A DNA stretch of 64,000 bases from CAZEQK01 sp964514395 (GCA_964514395.1 CAZEQK010000014.1:8467-72466); one strand, 5' to 3'. Numbered from the stretch's first letter, positions 41,956-51,669 are shown. The notes: generated from the letters alone by a model not told the origin. Translations and numbers: made by a program.

Positions 41956-42543
41956 AAAGTGAAACTTCATTCAGATGGGTTTTCTGAATGTTAGTTGAAC
42001 TTATCCAGGAGCTTAGCGCCGCTTGATAAAAGATATAGCGGCGGTTAGCTGTCGGGCAAAGTGAAACTTCATTCAGATGGGTTTTCTGAATGTTAGTTGA
42101 ACTTATCCAGGAGCTTAGCGCCGCTTGATAAAAGATATAGCGGCGGTTAGCTGTCGGGCAAAGTGAAACTTCATTCAGATGGGTTTTCTGAATGTTAGTT
42201 GAACTTATCCAGGAGCTTAGCGCCGCTTGATAAAAGATATAGCGGCGGTTAGCTGTCGGGCAAAGTGAAACTTCATTCAGATAGGTTTTCTGAATGTTAG
42301 TTGAACTTATCCAGGANNNNNNNNNNNNNNNNNNNNNNNNNNNNNNNNNNNNNNNNNNNNNNNNNNNNNNNNNNNNNNNNNNNNNNNNNNNNNNNNNNNN
42401 NNNNNNNNNNNNNNNNTTCAGATGGGTTTTCTGAATGTTAGTTGAACTTATCCAGGAGCTTAGCGCCGCTTGATAAAAGATATAGCGGCGGTTGGCTGTC
42501 GGGCAAAGTGAAACTTCATTCAGATGGGTTTTCTGAATGTTAC
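41956..42543. repeat. tandem array of a 102-bp repeat
   Basis: Units starting AAAGTGAAACTTCATTCAGA occur at 41956, 42058, 42160 and 42262 (exact 102-bp period), and again at 42505 after an assembly gap. Each unit contains a CATTCAGA...TCTGAATG hairpin and an AGCGCCGCT...AGCGGCGGT near-palindrome. Copies are almost identical (ATGGG/ATAGG and GTTAGCT/GTTGGCT variants). It fills most of the 812-bp gap between truA and the TRAP permease gene. There are no spacers, so it is not a CRISPR array. Confidence 0.95.
42317..42416. other. assembly gap (100 Ns)
   Basis: Exactly 100 Ns lie inside the tandem array. The repeat phase across the gap is 243 bp, not a multiple of 102, so the gap length is nominal and the true copy number is unknown. 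Confidence 0.98.
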
Positions 42544-42626
42544 TTTATTATTTTATACATAAACTTCTCATATTAATCGTTTCTCTAATCAACAACATTA
42601 AATAATATCAAAAAAAACACAAAAAT

Positions 42627-42651
42627 AGCTGTTGATATACTATCAACAGCT
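42627..42651 (-). terminator. intrinsic terminator of the TRAP operon
   Basis: An 11-bp perfect stem (42627-42637 with 42641-42651) and a 3-nt loop, with Ts on the minus strand. Confidence 0.85.
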
Positions 42652-42666
42652 CGGTTGTATACTAAA

Positions 42667-44805
42667 TCAAAGACTAGTAAGTTGCTTTCCTTTTGTATTT
42701 AAAACAAGTAATAGTACTGCCCCAATAATTCCAATTAAATCGGTGATTATACCTGGATATATTAATAGCAAAGCAAAAATACCAAATAAAAACCTTAATG
42801 GGATGGAGACAGAGTTCTTAAAGTACCCCTCAACAGCAATGGACAGCAATAATACACCAACTATTGAAGTAATTGCAGTAATGATAATATTGATTAACGA
42901 AGCATCTATCATCAGCATTTGATGAGAGAAAACAAACATATATGGAACAATGAATCCTGCTATCGCAAGCCTCATCGCTTGAAAACCAGTTTTATTTGGA
43001 TCTCCACCACTAATTCCAGCTCCTGCAAAAGCTGCTAATGCGACTGGAGGAGTTAAATTCGCAAATATACCAAAGTAAAATACAAACATATGAGCAATAA
43101 ATATCGCATTTTGACTAGATCCTGCTAATTCTCTAAATAAAGGTGTTTGTAAAAGAATTGGGGCTGCCATTGTACTTGTAATGATATAGGTTGGTATACT
43201 AGGTAATCCCATGCCTAATACCATGGATGCAATCATGGTGAAAAATAAGGTAATGATTAATTGCAAAAATGGCGAATGTATGGCTGCACCAATGGAAACG
43301 ACCCAGTTTGCAACATCTAGAGCAATTCCTGTTAAGGTTGCTACACCAACAACAATACCAACGGTTCCACAGGCTAGTGCAACTGATATTGAAGTTCTTG
43401 CCCCATCTTCTAAAGCAGCCTTAAAATCAGGTAAATCCATCTCATCTGATTTTATATTTAACTGCCTTCTTAATAAATTTATGGCAAGAGGTATCAATAC
43501 AATAATGAATAATTCCCACCAATCTAATCTTACATGAGGAATGGCTTCACCAAATAGTATGGCTAATATTTGTTTTTCGAAAATAACAAAAGCCGAAATC
43601 GGTAATATCCATGCTAACATCCTTCTGGTACCTGATATAATTACGGTTGTCATAATTGACCAAAAGGCAGCATAGAATGGTGTTTTCCCTGTAAACAGTA
43701 AGAATATCAAGATAAACATTGGGATCAATAAATGTCCTCGTTCAGCTATGACCTCTTTTATTTTAGGTAATTGATTCTTAGGAATTCCTTTTAAATCTTT
43801 CTTAGAAGCTCTAAAGTGAACCTGCAAAAGTACTCCAAAATAATATAGAAGTGCTGGAATAATACCTGCTAATATTATTTTTTGATAAGGAACAGCTAGT
43901 GTTTCGGCCATAATAAAAGCTGCAGCTCCCATTATTGGAGGCAAAATTTGTCCACCGACACTTGCAGCGGCCTCAACTGCACCTGCGAAGTTCTTATGAT
44001 ACCCAACTTTTTTCATTAATGGAATAGTAAAAGTACCAGTTGTAACAACATTCGCAATAGCAGAGCCATTAATTGATCCTAGAAATCCACTTGCTATTAC
44101 CGCAACCTTTGCTGGGCCACCCTTTGAACCCCCTGCAATTGCTAATGCTAGATCATTAAATAATTGACCCATTCCTGATTTACCTAGAAAAGCACCGAAT
44201 AATATAAATAGGATAATGTAACTAGCTGAAACACCCACAGCAGTTCCAAGTATACCTTCAGTAATATAAACTAAATGTGAAATGATTGCTCTAGAAATAT
44301 TTAAAATGATATGACTATTCAATGCTGGATAGATGGATAATTTATTATAAAAGCCATAAATTAAAAATGTTATTGCTAATATTGGTAATCCCCAACCCAT
44401 TACTCTTCTTGCCGCATCTATTACTAAAAATATAGCAAGCATTCCTATGATTAAATCAAAATTATTAATCGCTCCACCTGTAGAAATGATTCTATCCGAA
44501 ACGATAAACATATAAACCGCTATTCCGATTGATGCAGCGGCAAAAATCAAGTCATAAAACGGAATATGATCCCTTCTTGATTTTTTTGTCATTGGATATA
44601 ACAAAAAGGCTAGCATCATTAAAATATAAAGGTGCACGGAGCGTTGTTCAATATCCACTAACGGACCAGCAAAGGATGTATACAAATGGAATAGAGATAA
44701 TCCTACAGCAAATATCATGATTATGTTTTTAATTGGCTTCATTATTGATGTACGAGTGACGGATTCCCGATCATACTTCTCTAATACTGCCTCTTCTTTT
44801 TTCAT
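42667..44805 (-). CDS. TRAP transporter fused permease (4TM/12TM type)
   Basis: A 712-residue membrane protein combining the small (DctQ-like) and large (DctM-like) TRAP subunits, the form used with TAXI-type binding proteins. Many hydrophobic segments are visible. The large domain carries GSSKGGPAKVAVIASGFLG-like glycine-rich loops, NGSAIANVVTTGTFTIPLMK, AASVGGQILPPIMGAAAFIM and the paralogous second half MGLPSIPTYIITS. It would import an organic anion using a sodium gradient. It is the last gene of an operon with DUF1850 and two TAXI proteins, behind a sigma-54 promoter. Substrate unknown. Confidence 0.92.
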   Translation of the reverse strand: MKKEEAVLEKYDRESVTRTSIMKPIKNIIMIFAVGLSLFHLYTSFAGPLVDIEQRSVHLYILMMLAFLLYPMTKKSRRDHIPFYDLIFAAASIGIAVYMFIVSDRIISTGGAINNFDLIIGMLAIFLVIDAARRVMGWGLPILAITFLIYGFYNKLSIYPALNSHIILNISRAIISHLVYITEGILGTAVGVSASYIILFILFGAFLGKSGMGQLFNDLALAIAGGSKGGPAKVAVIASGFLGSINGSAIANVVTTGTFTIPLMKKVGYHKNFAGAVEAAASVGGQILPPIMGAAAFIMAETLAVPYQKIILAGIIPALLYYFGVLLQVHFRASKKDLKGIPKNQLPKIKEVIAERGHLLIPMFILIFLLFTGKTPFYAAFWSIMTTVIISGTRRMLAWILPISAFVIFEKQILAILFGEAIPHVRLDWWELFIIVLIPLAINLLRRQLNIKSDEMDLPDFKAALEDGARTSISVALACGTVGIVVGVATLTGIALDVANWVVSIGAAIHSPFLQLIITLFFTMIASMVLGMGLPSIPTYIITSTMAAPILLQTPLFRELAGSSQNAIFIAHMFVFYFGIFANLTPPVALAAFAGAGISGGDPNKTGFQAMRLAIAGFIVPYMFVFSHQMLMIDASLINIIITAITSIVGVLLLSIAVEGYFKNSVSIPLRFLFGIFALLLIYPGIITDLIGIIGAVLLLVLNTKGKQLTSL

Positions 44806-44820
44806 GTTAACACCTCAACT

Positions 44821-45306
44821 TTAATGAAAAAAATGATAATACATATATTTCAAAATGCTTATTTTTGTCACCTTTAAAAAGTATGGCTTTTCTTCATTTT
44901 TCTTCGATAGTGTATAGATATGCCCTTTTATGATAAGCCGATGATATGTGTTATCTCCTGCTCTAACATGTAATTCTCCTATAAATCTTTCAATACCACC
45001 CATATATAACCAACCATCTTTAATATAGGAATTCGTTCCTACATCATTTGGAACACCTGCACCAAATGTTTTAAATCTTGTTGAATCTAAATATATATTC
45101 TGCTCTTTTACATAAAAAAACTCTTCCCATTCTTCCTCTTCAACCGAGTGTATCCAACGTATCGAAAATTTCTCATGGTCCTTCATGTGAAATGTGTAGA
45201 GTAATTGGTTATGAGAACTTACCGTTAAAACCTGAATTGGAAGCATTAAGAAAAGCAAAACGAAAATGATCGAAAGTATAAAAATTAATTTCATTTTTCT
45301 ATTCAT
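44821..45306 (-). CDS. DUF1850 domain protein of the TAXI-TRAP operon
   Basis: A 161-residue exported or membrane-anchored protein (hydrophobic segment about residues 6-28). The core has FSIRWIHSVEEEEWEEFF (His-Ser-Val-Glu motif), then FKTFGAGVPND and GDNTYHRLII, the DUF1850 pattern. DUF1850 proteins are typical companions of TAXI-TRAP fused permeases; their role is not known to me. It lies between the permease and the binding protein genes, 16 bp from the former. Confidence 0.85.
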   Translation of the reverse strand: MNRKMKLIFILSIIFVLLFLMLPIQVLTVSSHNQLLYTFHMKDHEKFSIRWIHSVEEEEWEEFFYVKEQNIYLDSTRFKTFGAGVPNDVGTNSYIKDGWLYMGGIERFIGELHVRAGDNTYHRLIIKGHIYTLSKKNEEKPYFLKVTKISILKYMYYHFFH

Positions 45307-45358
45307 TTTATTTCACCGATTTTTAGAGAAGGCATCCATAAAGGATGCCTTTCTTTAT

Positions 45359-46351
45359 TTATTTTAATAATCCTTTTTCTTGATAGAACTTTTTAGCACC
45401 TGGATGTAATGGAGCAATTAAATTGTTACCCATATCATCACGATTAAACTGTTTTAATGCGCCAACAGATACCTGATCTGTTCCTAAATAGTCATAGAAA
45501 CGTTTCGTCAATTCATAAACGACATCATCACTTAAATCTGGGCTTACAATAATGATGTTTTTAATAGCAACCGTTTTAAGTGGACTACTTAGGTTATACT
45601 TTGCTTCGTCTCCAGCAGGTATTGTGAAGTTCTGATAAAAAGGATAGGCTTCTAATAGATTCTTAGCAACATCTCCATCGATTGCAATAAACTGTATTTT
45701 TAACGTTTGTTGAAGGTCTGTAATATTACTGTTTGGTACACCAGAAGTAAAGAATGCAGCATCTAAGTTACCATTTTTCATAGCTGTTACACTATCAGCG
45801 TACCCAGTATGGGTAACCTGTGCTAAATCATCATAGGTTAATCCTGCTGCACTTAATACCTTCTTCGCACTTTGCTCTACACCGGACCCTACTTTACCTA
45901 CACCAACTCTTTTACCTTTAAGATCCTTTACTGATGTAATACCACTAGCCTTTGTTGCTACTACTTGTACAACGTTAGGATACATTCCAGCTAGTGCTTT
46001 AATATCAACTTTATTACCATCAAAATTTCCTACTCCATTTACTGCATCATATGCAACGTCACTCATTACAATTGCAATTTGGTTTAATCTATCTTTAATG
46101 TTTTGAATATTTTTTACGGATGCACCTGTTGATTCAACCGTTACACTATCAATTAAATCACTTTTTTCAAAAACAGTTTTTAAAGCCCCTCCGATAGGAT
46201 AATAGGTTCCTGAAGTTCCACCTGTACCAAATACTATTTTTACAGGAGCTGGTTTATTTCCCTGTCCTTGATCCGCTGTCCCGCTATTTCCACATGCTGC
46301 TAGTGAGACAACCAAAACCATAGCTAAAATTAACATGATTACTTTTTTCAT
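45359..46351 (-). CDS. TAXI family TRAP transporter solute-binding lipoprotein (2)
   Basis: A 330-residue extracytoplasmic lipoprotein with signal peptide and lipobox LAAC (Cys20). The TAXI fold is marked by FGTGGTSGTYYPIGGALKTV (about 41-60), STGASVKNIQNI, DLKGKRVGVGKVGSGVEQSA and GNLDAAFFTSGVPNS. It would capture the substrate and deliver it to the fused permease. Related TAXI proteins bind glutamate or other dicarboxylates. The protein has a close paralogue encoded just upstream (46372). Confidence 0.92.
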   Translation of the reverse strand: MKKVIMLILAMVLVVSLAACGNSGTADQGQGNKPAPVKIVFGTGGTSGTYYPIGGALKTVFEKSDLIDSVTVESTGASVKNIQNIKDRLNQIAIVMSDVAYDAVNGVGNFDGNKVDIKALAGMYPNVVQVVATKASGITSVKDLKGKRVGVGKVGSGVEQSAKKVLSAAGLTYDDLAQVTHTGYADSVTAMKNGNLDAAFFTSGVPNSNITDLQQTLKIQFIAIDGDVAKNLLEAYPFYQNFTIPAGDEAKYNLSSPLKTVAIKNIIIVSPDLSDDVVYELTKRFYDYLGTDQVSVGALKQFNRDDMGNNLIAPLHPGAKKFYQEKGLLK

Positions 46352-46371
46352 TGAGACCCCTCTTTCAAGCT

Positions 46372-47376
46372 TTATTTTGCAGTAGTATTTTTTCCAAGAT
46401 ACTCATCAAAAAATTTTTTTGCTCCATTATGAAGCGGTACGGTTAGACCTATTTGACTGTTTTCTAAACTAATATCAGCCGCAGCACTATGAGCCTTACT
46501 TAATTTATCCGTATTTTCAAATATTGTTTTCGTTATATCATAGATTAAATCATCTGGCATATCTTCTCTTGTTAAGAGAATATTAGTAATAGCTGCTGTG
46601 TGAATAGGATAAGCGTTTCCATATATGTTTTTAGGTATCTCTCTACTTGAATAATACGGATATTTTTTTGCAATCTCTTTTACCTTTGCTTCAGCTATAG
46701 GAATAAATTGAACTTGATTGGTTTTAACTAAATCTAGAACCATCGCATTAGGTAAGCCAGAGGTTAAAAAAGCTGCATCGATATCACCATTTCTAAGGGC
46801 ATTGACTGATTCTTTATAGGACAAATAATATTCATCAATATCATCATAGGTGATGCCATGATACTTTAGTATCGTACGAGCATTCACTTCAGTACCTGAA
46901 CCTACAGCCCCAACACCCACTTTTTTACCCTTCAAGTCCTCTACACTCATTATTCCTGTTTTCTTTAATGAGATAATATGAACATAGTTTGGATATAATG
47001 CTGCTACCGCTCGCAGATTCTTGCCTTCTTTAATACCTTCGATTTTTTTACCGGTGAAGGAAAATGAAGCGATATCAGCCATCACTAATCCTAATTCAAC
47101 TTTTTTATCTAATAAAAGCTGAATATTCTCTACTCCACCACCTGTTGAACGTACAGAGGTACTAAAACCTGGCAGTTTCTGATCAAACAGCTGTGCCATT
47201 CCATTCGCTATAGCAAAATACGGTCCTGTTGTACCTCCAGTTGCAATAGTAATAACAGTATTGTTATCTGTACCATGTTCGTTTGCATATTCTGGAGGGG
47301 ATTGACAAGCTGTGATAGTTGTAACGAATACTAGTAAAATGATCAATAGGTATACCCTTATATATTTTCTGAGCAT
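46372..47376 (-). CDS. TAXI family TRAP transporter solute-binding lipoprotein (1)
   Basis: A 334-residue extracytoplasmic lipoprotein with lipobox ITAC (Cys24). It contains IATGGTTGPYFAIANGMAQL, STGGGVENIQLL, DLKGKKVGVGAVGSGTEVNA and GDIDAAFLTSGLPNA, the TAXI pattern. It is the first gene of the transporter operon; a sigma-54 promoter (47481-47466) lies 90 bp upstream. It is clearly homologous to the next gene but quite diverged, so the two may bind different ligands or act in capture and signalling. Confidence 0.92.
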   Translation of the reverse strand: MLRKYIRVYLLIILLVFVTTITACQSPPEYANEHGTDNNTVITIATGGTTGPYFAIANGMAQLFDQKLPGFSTSVRSTGGGVENIQLLLDKKVELGLVMADIASFSFTGKKIEGIKEGKNLRAVAALYPNYVHIISLKKTGIMSVEDLKGKKVGVGAVGSGTEVNARTILKYHGITYDDIDEYYLSYKESVNALRNGDIDAAFLTSGLPNAMVLDLVKTNQVQFIPIAEAKVKEIAKKYPYYSSREIPKNIYGNAYPIHTAAITNILLTREDMPDDLIYDITKTIFENTDKLSKAHSAAADISLENSQIGLTVPLHNGAKKFFDEYLGKNTTAK

Positions 47377-47465
47377 CTTAGGTCTCCTCTTTCTTATGAT
47401 ATCGTTTTCATTTTAACAAAAGAGGAAATGGAAATATACTATCTGCATTTATATTTTGTATAATA

Positions 47466-47481
47466 TGCAATATTCATGCCA
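47466..47481 (-). promoter_or_regulatory. sigma-54 (-24/-12) promoter of the TAXI-TRAP operon
   Basis: On the minus strand TGGCATGAATATTGCA: the invariant GG (47480-47479) and GC (47468-47467) are exactly ten bases apart. It lies upstream of the first TAXI gene and beside a sigma-54 activator gene. No convincing activator-binding palindrome was found in 47482-47590. Confidence 0.88.
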
Positions 47482-47588
47482 GAAAATCATATTATCATTT
47501 CCAAAGTATTAAAAGCTATCTTTGTAGGGCTTTTTCTTTCTGTATCTGCTTGAAAATTTGCGCTACTACTATATTTTCTCGAAAAAAC

Positions 47589-47613
47589 AAAAAAAGCGGC
47601 AGAAAATTCCGCC
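47589..47613 (-). terminator. intrinsic terminator after the sigma-54 activator gene
   Basis: GCGG/CCGC (47596-47599 with 47609-47612) is followed on the minus strand by a T tract. Confidence 0.6.
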
Positions 47614-47649
47614 GTTAACAGATTATTTTTCCGCTTTTATTGATATAAG

Positions 47650-49035
47650 TTATTTTTTATCTGTTTTGTATCTATGCATTTTTTCCCTTAAACCTCGATC
47701 ACTAATCCCTAAAATCTCTGCCGTTTTTTTTCTGTGACCTTCAAGCTTATTTAAAGTGAATAAAATCAATTTTCTCTCAACATCCTTGATTGTTTCCCCA
47801 AACCGTATAACTAAATTATCAGCACTAGCATATTCTTCTACCTTATCGTAATTGTGTGTAATCTCAACAATTTCCTGAGGAAGGTCAGATACCTTTACTT
47901 TTGTCCCTTCACTTAGTGCTACAGCCCTTTCAATAATATTAGAGAGTTCTCTTATATTACCTGGATACATATATTTTAATAATACCTTCATAGCTGTCGG
48001 TTCAGCACCAAACATTTCCTTGTTCATGTCTTTGCTATATTTTTTAATGAAATGAGTAACTAACGAAGGGATGTCTTCCTTTCTTTCACGTAGGGGTGGT
48101 ATCAATATCTGTATGACATTCAAACGATAAAATAGGTCTTCACGAAATCGCCCTTCCTTTACCTCTTCCCTTAAATCTTTATTCGTAGCTGCGATGATTC
48201 GAACATCAACGTTAATCTTCATCGTAGAGCCCAACGGAGTAACTTCTCTCTCCTGTATCAGTCTTAGTAATTTTGATTGTAAGCTTAATGGCATTTCACC
48301 GATTTCATCTAGAAATAGTGTCCCTTTGTCCGCTACGACTATCTTACCCATCTTGTCCTGATTAGCACCTGTAAAAGCTCCTTTTTCGTAACCAAAAAGC
48401 TCACTCTCTAGTAAATCTTCAGGTATAGCAGCACAATTTACATCGATAAATCGTTGATTCTGTCTATTGCCGCTGTAATGAACAGCCTTGGCAACCAACT
48501 CTTTTCCTGTTCCACTCTCTCCCTGGACTAAAATCGTAGAATCGATATCTTTTACCTTCTTTATCATCATAAATATCTCTTCAATTTTTTTACTTCGCCC
48601 TACTATTTCTTGATAACTATATTTTTGTTGTAGCTCTTCCTGCAGCTCGTACATACGATTGGTCAATGTTTTCATTTCAATGCTTCGATCCACTATTAGC
48701 TTTAATTCATCCATATTTAATGGTTTTTCAATATAGGTATAGGCGCCTTTTTTAATTGCTTCAAGGGAGGATTGAATCGTTCCATAAGCCGTCATCATAA
48801 TTATCTTTGCATCAGGATTAATCGCTATGATAGGATCAATAAAATCAGTACCATATTTATCACCTAACCGCAAATCAAGTATCACCACATCAATCGGATA
48901 GTTTTTCATTAATGATAATCCTTCTACAGGATCTGTAGTCGTATAAACTTCAAAATCATCTTCAAAAAAATATCGCAAAGAGACGCAAATCGCTTTTTCA
49001 TCATCAATAACTAAGATATGATGTTTACTTTTCAT
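47650..49035 (-). CDS. sigma-54-dependent response regulator (DctD/NtrC type)
   Basis: A 461-residue activator. The receiver domain (1-120) has phospho-acceptor Asp54 (VILDLRLG). The AAA+ domain has Walker A GESGTGKE near 172, the sigma-54 contact loop GAFTGA near 219, and GTLFLDEIGE. A Fis-type helix-turn-helix ends the protein (HRKKTAEILGISDRGLREKM). It overlaps the sensor kinase gene by 4 bp, so both are cotranscribed. The adjacent sigma-54 promoter before the TAXI-TRAP operon is its likely target. It would require RpoN, encoded elsewhere. Confidence 0.93.
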   Translation of the reverse strand: MKSKHHILVIDDEKAICVSLRYFFEDDFEVYTTTDPVEGLSLMKNYPIDVVILDLRLGDKYGTDFIDPIIAINPDAKIIMMTAYGTIQSSLEAIKKGAYTYIEKPLNMDELKLIVDRSIEMKTLTNRMYELQEELQQKYSYQEIVGRSKKIEEIFMMIKKVKDIDSTILVQGESGTGKELVAKAVHYSGNRQNQRFIDVNCAAIPEDLLESELFGYEKGAFTGANQDKMGKIVVADKGTLFLDEIGEMPLSLQSKLLRLIQEREVTPLGSTMKINVDVRIIAATNKDLREEVKEGRFREDLFYRLNVIQILIPPLRERKEDIPSLVTHFIKKYSKDMNKEMFGAEPTAMKVLLKYMYPGNIRELSNIIERAVALSEGTKVKVSDLPQEIVEITHNYDKVEEYASADNLVIRFGETIKDVERKLILFTLNKLEGHRKKTAEILGISDRGLREKMHRYKTDKK

Positions 49036-50654
49036 ATTTGTTTCCTCCTTGGCAATAAAATAGTGACCTTTGTACCTATCCCTAGACTACTTTCAATTAG
49101 CATTTCTCCATCGTTCTCATTAATATATTGTAAACTCAGTGATAGACCTAACCCTGTTCCATTTAATTTATCCGTAAAAAACGGTTCAAATATCAAAGGT
49201 ATTTTATCTTGGGCTATGCCAATGCCGTTATCTTCAATAGTCACTTTTATTAATTCTCCTTCATCCTCGCTTTTAATTCTAATTTCTCCTTTACTCTTTA
49301 TTGCATCCATTGCATTGATAAGTATGTTAATAATAACTTGTTTGATTTGACTAAAATCTGCATAAACGTAATGGACAGTATTCATACCCTTAATGATTTT
49401 TATTTCCTTCTTACTAAGTTGTACCTGAAATAAAGGAAAAATCGATTCAAAGCATTCATTTAAATTAAAAACAATTTTTTTTGGCTCCTGAGGTTTGGCA
49501 TAATCTAATAAATTGGTAACCAATTTATTTAATCGATTTATTTCACTTGGTAAATAGGTAGATATTTCCTTTCGAAACTTTGCATTATCAAATTTAAATG
49601 GTATTAGCTCTATAAAAGTTTTAATTGAAGTTAATGGATTTCTTAGTTCATGGGCAATACCAGCAACAAGTTGCCCTAGGGTTTGCATCTTTTCCTTATA
49701 AACTAGTTTGCTTCTTAAAACCTTCTCTTCCTCTATTTTTTGTTTAAGTAGTGTATTAGCTGCTTCTATTTCAGCGGTTCTTTTATAAACCTCTAACTTC
49801 AACTTTTTATTCCACCTCATGGTAAAAAATACATAAACGAGTACTAGAAATAATGAAACAAGTAAATAGATGATGATTAATTGGAGACGCCTAGCTAACT
49901 CCGAGTTTTCCCAGCCAAACCATTTATTATATATTTCCTGATAGACTTGTTTTGCTCTAATTTTAATCAATCCATGGTTTATTTGTTTTATTAGTTTGCC
50001 ATTCCCTTCGTTCGTAGCAAACGCGTAATCACTAGGAGAAATGATATCATTAAGAAGCTTATATTTATTCTTTAGTTGATATTTCTGTATATATGCTTTT
50101 GCAAAAAAAGTATTTCCTAAAAATGCATCTGCCCTTCCCAATTCTAACAATTTAAATGCTTCTTTTTCATTCCTTGTTTCAATGATTTGTACCCCACGTA
50201 TATCACGTAAAATAGTTTGACTTTCGTCCCCACGTTCAATAGCAACGACTTTACTCCCTAAATTGGTAAGAGATTTTATGGTTTCGTTGTTTTCTAGTAC
50301 CACAATACTATAGGAAACAGTTGTAAACGCTTCAGAAAAATCGAATTTATTATCTAGCTCAGCAGTATATTTTAAACCAGCGATTCCATCTATTTTCCCT
50401 TCCGAAAGTGATTGAATAGCTTCAGATAAGCTCATCGGTTGATAAATTAACTTCATATTTTCTTCTTTACTTACGCTATTTAGTAAATCGATAACAAATC
50501 CATCAGGACCATTTTTCCCTGTATCTTGAAAGGGATAAAAATTATCAATATAGGCAATCTGATAAACCTTCTCATTTTTGTCAGCAAAAACGAAGTATGA
50601 AGGAATAAACAGAATAAGTATCAATATAATCATTTTTATTTTTTTCATCATCAT
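49032..50654 (-). CDS. sensor histidine kinase with periplasmic-binding-like sensor domain
   Basis: A 540-residue membrane kinase. After a signal/anchor (about 6-24), an extracytoplasmic SBP_bac_3-type domain (about 30-255) resembles amino-acid-binding proteins (YQIAYIDNFYPFQDTG, GKIDGIAGLKYTAE, DYAFATNEGNGKL). One membrane segment (about 260-285) and a coiled linker lead to HisKA with phospho-acceptor in AGIAHELRNPLTSIKTFI and HATPase motifs NILINAMDAI, DNGIGI, GTGLGLSLS. It is DctB-like in role. It probably senses the transported substrate directly and activates the response regulator. Confidence 0.92.
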   Translation of the reverse strand: MMMKKIKMIILILILFIPSYFVFADKNEKVYQIAYIDNFYPFQDTGKNGPDGFVIDLLNSVSKEENMKLIYQPMSLSEAIQSLSEGKIDGIAGLKYTAELDNKFDFSEAFTTVSYSIVVLENNETIKSLTNLGSKVVAIERGDESQTILRDIRGVQIIETRNEKEAFKLLELGRADAFLGNTFFAKAYIQKYQLKNKYKLLNDIISPSDYAFATNEGNGKLIKQINHGLIKIRAKQVYQEIYNKWFGWENSELARRLQLIIIYLLVSLFLVLVYVFFTMRWNKKLKLEVYKRTAEIEAANTLLKQKIEEEKVLRSKLVYKEKMQTLGQLVAGIAHELRNPLTSIKTFIELIPFKFDNAKFRKEISTYLPSEINRLNKLVTNLLDYAKPQEPKKIVFNLNECFESIFPLFQVQLSKKEIKIIKGMNTVHYVYADFSQIKQVIINILINAMDAIKSKGEIRIKSEDEGELIKVTIEDNGIGIAQDKIPLIFEPFFTDKLNGTGLGLSLSLQYINENDGEMLIESSLGIGTKVTILLPRRKQI

Positions 50655-50779
50655 TTATCGCCTCTCACAGGAGCTTTTCGATTCATATTTCTATTTTTAG
50701 CTGTTTAGCACCTTTTTCAATTGACCTATAGCTTTCTATTGATCCATATTAAACTTGTCTATTCACATATAATATCATC

Positions 50780-50808
50780 AAAAAAGACTACTTTCATTAT
50801 AAGTAGTC
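50780..50808 (-). terminator. intrinsic terminator after the MerR-family gene
   Basis: GACTACTT/AAGTAGTC (50786-50793 with 50801-50808) with six Ts on the minus strand. Confidence 0.8.
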
Positions 50809-50901
50809 CATAAAATACTTTTTATCCTATTTATCACTATTTTTCATTGTAGTTGCTCATATATTTATCATGATTAGCTTATAAATTATCTTGTTCCGTT
50901 T

Positions 50902-51669
50902 TCATCCTCCTTGCTGATCACAATAGTAATGAATTGCTTTGCTCATAAACACAGCTAGCCCTTCTTTGTGCTTATCAATATTTTTAGTAAAGCGTTTATC
51001 ATGCACATAGGTATCTCCAAGTCCCCTAAATATTTCAAGTGTACATGGATAGAAATACTCTGTAATGTACGCTCTCCATTCATGAATGGCACTTTGGACT
51101 TCATTATCCTCAGGTGTTTTATCCATCAAATTAGCAAATCTTTTGAATATTTTATCCCCTTTATCACTAATGCTTTGCCAATCATCCTTTGTATACTTTG
51201 AAGTACGTTTTTGACTCTCCTTATATGCATCGGTATGACTGTACTTTTGTTTTGCTTCTTGTGCATATTTTTCTTTATGCTTTTCTATTTCTGTTAAATC
51301 AAAGTCATCAAACATCTCTTTTTGATCCATTTTAATTCCACCTTCCATGGCATCTATCGTTCTGTCGACAGACTGTATGATTTTCTCAAGGCGATTCTTT
51401 TTTTTCATGAGCAATTCTTTATGGATAAGTAATGTCTGCCTTCTGTCGAAATGAGGATGATCTAGAATCTCCTTGATTTTTTTCAGACTAAAATCTAGCT
51501 CTTTAAAGAATAGTATTTGCTGTAGCCTCTCAAGATCTGTATCTGTATAGAGTCGATATCCTGTATGAGTTGTTGTTTCTGGCTTAAGAATTCCGATTTG
51601 ATCGTAATGATGTAGTGTGCGCACACTTATTCCCACCATATCTGCAACTTCCTTCACTTTATAACTCAT
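50902..51669 (-). CDS. mta: MerR family activator with TipAS domain (Mta-like)
   Basis: A 255-residue regulator closely patterned on B. subtilis Mta. It starts MSYKVKEVADMVGISVRTLH (winged helix-turn-helix), followed by HYDQIGILKPETTTHTGYRLY and a dimerisation helix. The C-terminal TipAS-type drug-binding domain (about 115-255) ends with EIFRGLGDTYVHDKRFTKNI. Mta-type proteins activate multidrug exporter genes on binding antibiotics. ATG 51669 is chosen because AGGAGGTTTCG is adjacent; the frame runs 26 codons further up without a ribosome site. The ABC-2 exporter genes upstream on the same strand could be a target, which is inference. Confidence 0.88.
   Translation of the reverse strand: MSYKVKEVADMVGISVRTLHHYDQIGILKPETTTHTGYRLYTDTDLERLQQILFFKELDFSLKKIKEILDHPHFDRRQTLLIHKELLMKKKNRLEKIIQSVDRTIDAMEGGIKMDQKEMFDDFDLTEIEKHKEKYAQEAKQKYSHTDAYKESQKRTSKYTKDDWQSISDKGDKIFKRFANLMDKTPEDNEVQSAIHEWRAYITEYFYPCTLEIFRGLGDTYVHDKRFTKNIDKHKEGLAVFMSKAIHYYCDQQGG

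Noticed and set aside
41956..42543. Repeat array considered as CRISPR
   Set aside because: Units are contiguous 102-bp tandem copies without variable spacers, and no cas genes are present.
43211..43537. 108-codon plus-strand ORF inside the TRAP permease gene
   Set aside because: Antisense to a conserved permease; no start context.
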